5,319 nt of DNA from Nitrospirota bacterium (GTDB lineage: Bacteria; Nitrospirota; Nitrospiria; SBBL01; Manganitrophaceae). A program made the translations under genes and the position numbers. The notes beneath the pieces are model-generated. The model saw only the letters and a program-made list of their open reading frames with translations. It was not told the origin of the DNA and searched no databases. Numbering within the stretch: the first letter of the stretch is position 1; every line of letters begins with the position of its first letter. The stretch spans positions 1 through 5,319 of the forward strand of contig JAHFEM010000182.1 in NCBI GenBank assembly GCA_023248505.1, written 5' to 3'. Shown here piece after piece: positions 5,166-5,319 of the stretch.

Positions 5166-5319
5166 TTACGTGTGCTGAACATCGCGTTGGCTCTGCCACC
5201 ACCAATCGACGCTGAAGAGAACCGGCCGGGTCGATCTCTCCAGATAGAAGATCGGAAAACTTTTATTTTCCGCCTCGAAAATAAAATATTTTTGATCGAT
5301 CCTGAATCGGCGCACCGTC
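5166..5319 (-). CDS. Hypothetical protein, C-terminal fragment (5' part beyond the right edge)
   Basis: The minus strand is open from the right edge (first whole codon at 5318) for 50 codons to TAA at 5166-5168. I do not recognise the family. The peptide alternates charged and aromatic residues (RRFRIDQKYFIFEAEN, then FPIFYLERSTRPVLFSVDWWW), which looks like beta strands, with a notable Trp triplet at fragment residues 39-41 and a polar tail QSQRDVQHT. It lies 80 bases upstream of the XRE -35 box and on the same strand, but the XRE gene has its own promoter, so the two need not be co-transcribed. The plus strand is also open across the same bases (from TTG at 5151 to the edge), but that frame has no SD. 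The minus reading is preferred because it matches the strand of most neighbours and has a more protein-like composition; this choice is not certain. Confidence 0.42.
   Translation of the reverse strand, partial: TVRRFRIDQKYFIFEAENKSFPIFYLERSTRPVLFSVDWWWQSQRDVQHT
5261..5286. repeat. Perfect 10-base AT-rich inverted repeat
   Basis: TTTTATTTTC (5261-5270) and GAAAATAAAA (5277-5286) flank the six bases CGCCTC. It lies inside the right-edge coding fragment, where it encodes roughly FIFEAENK. Pure A/T arms give a weak hairpin, and similar lysine/phenylalanine-rich codons can make such symmetry by chance. Confidence 0.7.

Noticed and set aside
4956..5319. Toxin-antitoxin or prophage immunity module around the XRE gene
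   Set aside because: No toxin-like small gene, integrase or divergent phage gene is visible. The upstream fragment is not a recognised toxin and has its own 80-base gap to the promoter.

Overview
The window looks like ordinary bacterial chromosome, roughly half GC by eye, from a Gram-negative-type organism. The supporting signs are a periplasmic-type lytic transglycosylase, Shine-Dalgarno sites and sigma70-like TTGACA promoters. A TMTC-like membrane glycosyltransferase fused to TPRs next to a small CoA-binding protein would suit Nitrospirota or a deltaproteobacterial lineage, but that is a guess: there is no rRNA or other phylogenetic marker here.

Layout, left to right. (1) Positions 1-376, minus strand: the 5' part of a gene for a membrane-anchored lytic transglycosylase, cut by the left edge just after its catalytic Glu; its linker is coded across a run of eight C. 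(2) 564-2906, minus: a 780-residue polytopic membrane protein with an N-terminal TMTC/DUF1736-like GT-C glycosyltransferase region and nine C-terminal TPRs, with its own promoter and a weak terminator. (3) 2985-3362, plus: a 125-residue CoA-binding (Rossmann) protein, divergent from the TPR gene. (4) 3380-4294, minus: branched-chain amino acid aminotransferase (ilvE), convergent with the CoA-binding gene (17 bases between the stops), best started at a GTG with a strong SD and a strong promoter just upstream. (5) 4361-4587: no supported gene, only scattered short complementary segments. (6) 4588-4641: a strong hairpin terminator serving (7) 4674-4955, minus, a small XRE-family helix-turn-helix regulator, with a near-consensus promoter, palindromes next to its -35 box and a foldable leader of about 95 nt. 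(8) 5166-5319, minus: the C-terminal 50 residues of an unrecognised protein that enters from the right edge.

The genes do not form one pathway or a tight operon: nearly every one has its own promoter or terminator. Two are plausibly envelope functions (the transglycosylase, and the putative glycosyltransferase that may modify exported proteins or glycans), one is amino-acid metabolism (ilvE), one is a likely cofactor-binding protein, and one is a probably autoregulated DNA-binding repressor. I found no transposase, integrase, CRISPR array, tRNA or rRNA, and no convincing new multi-gene system. The most unusual items are the bacterial TMTC-like protein and the regulatory architecture in front of the XRE gene.
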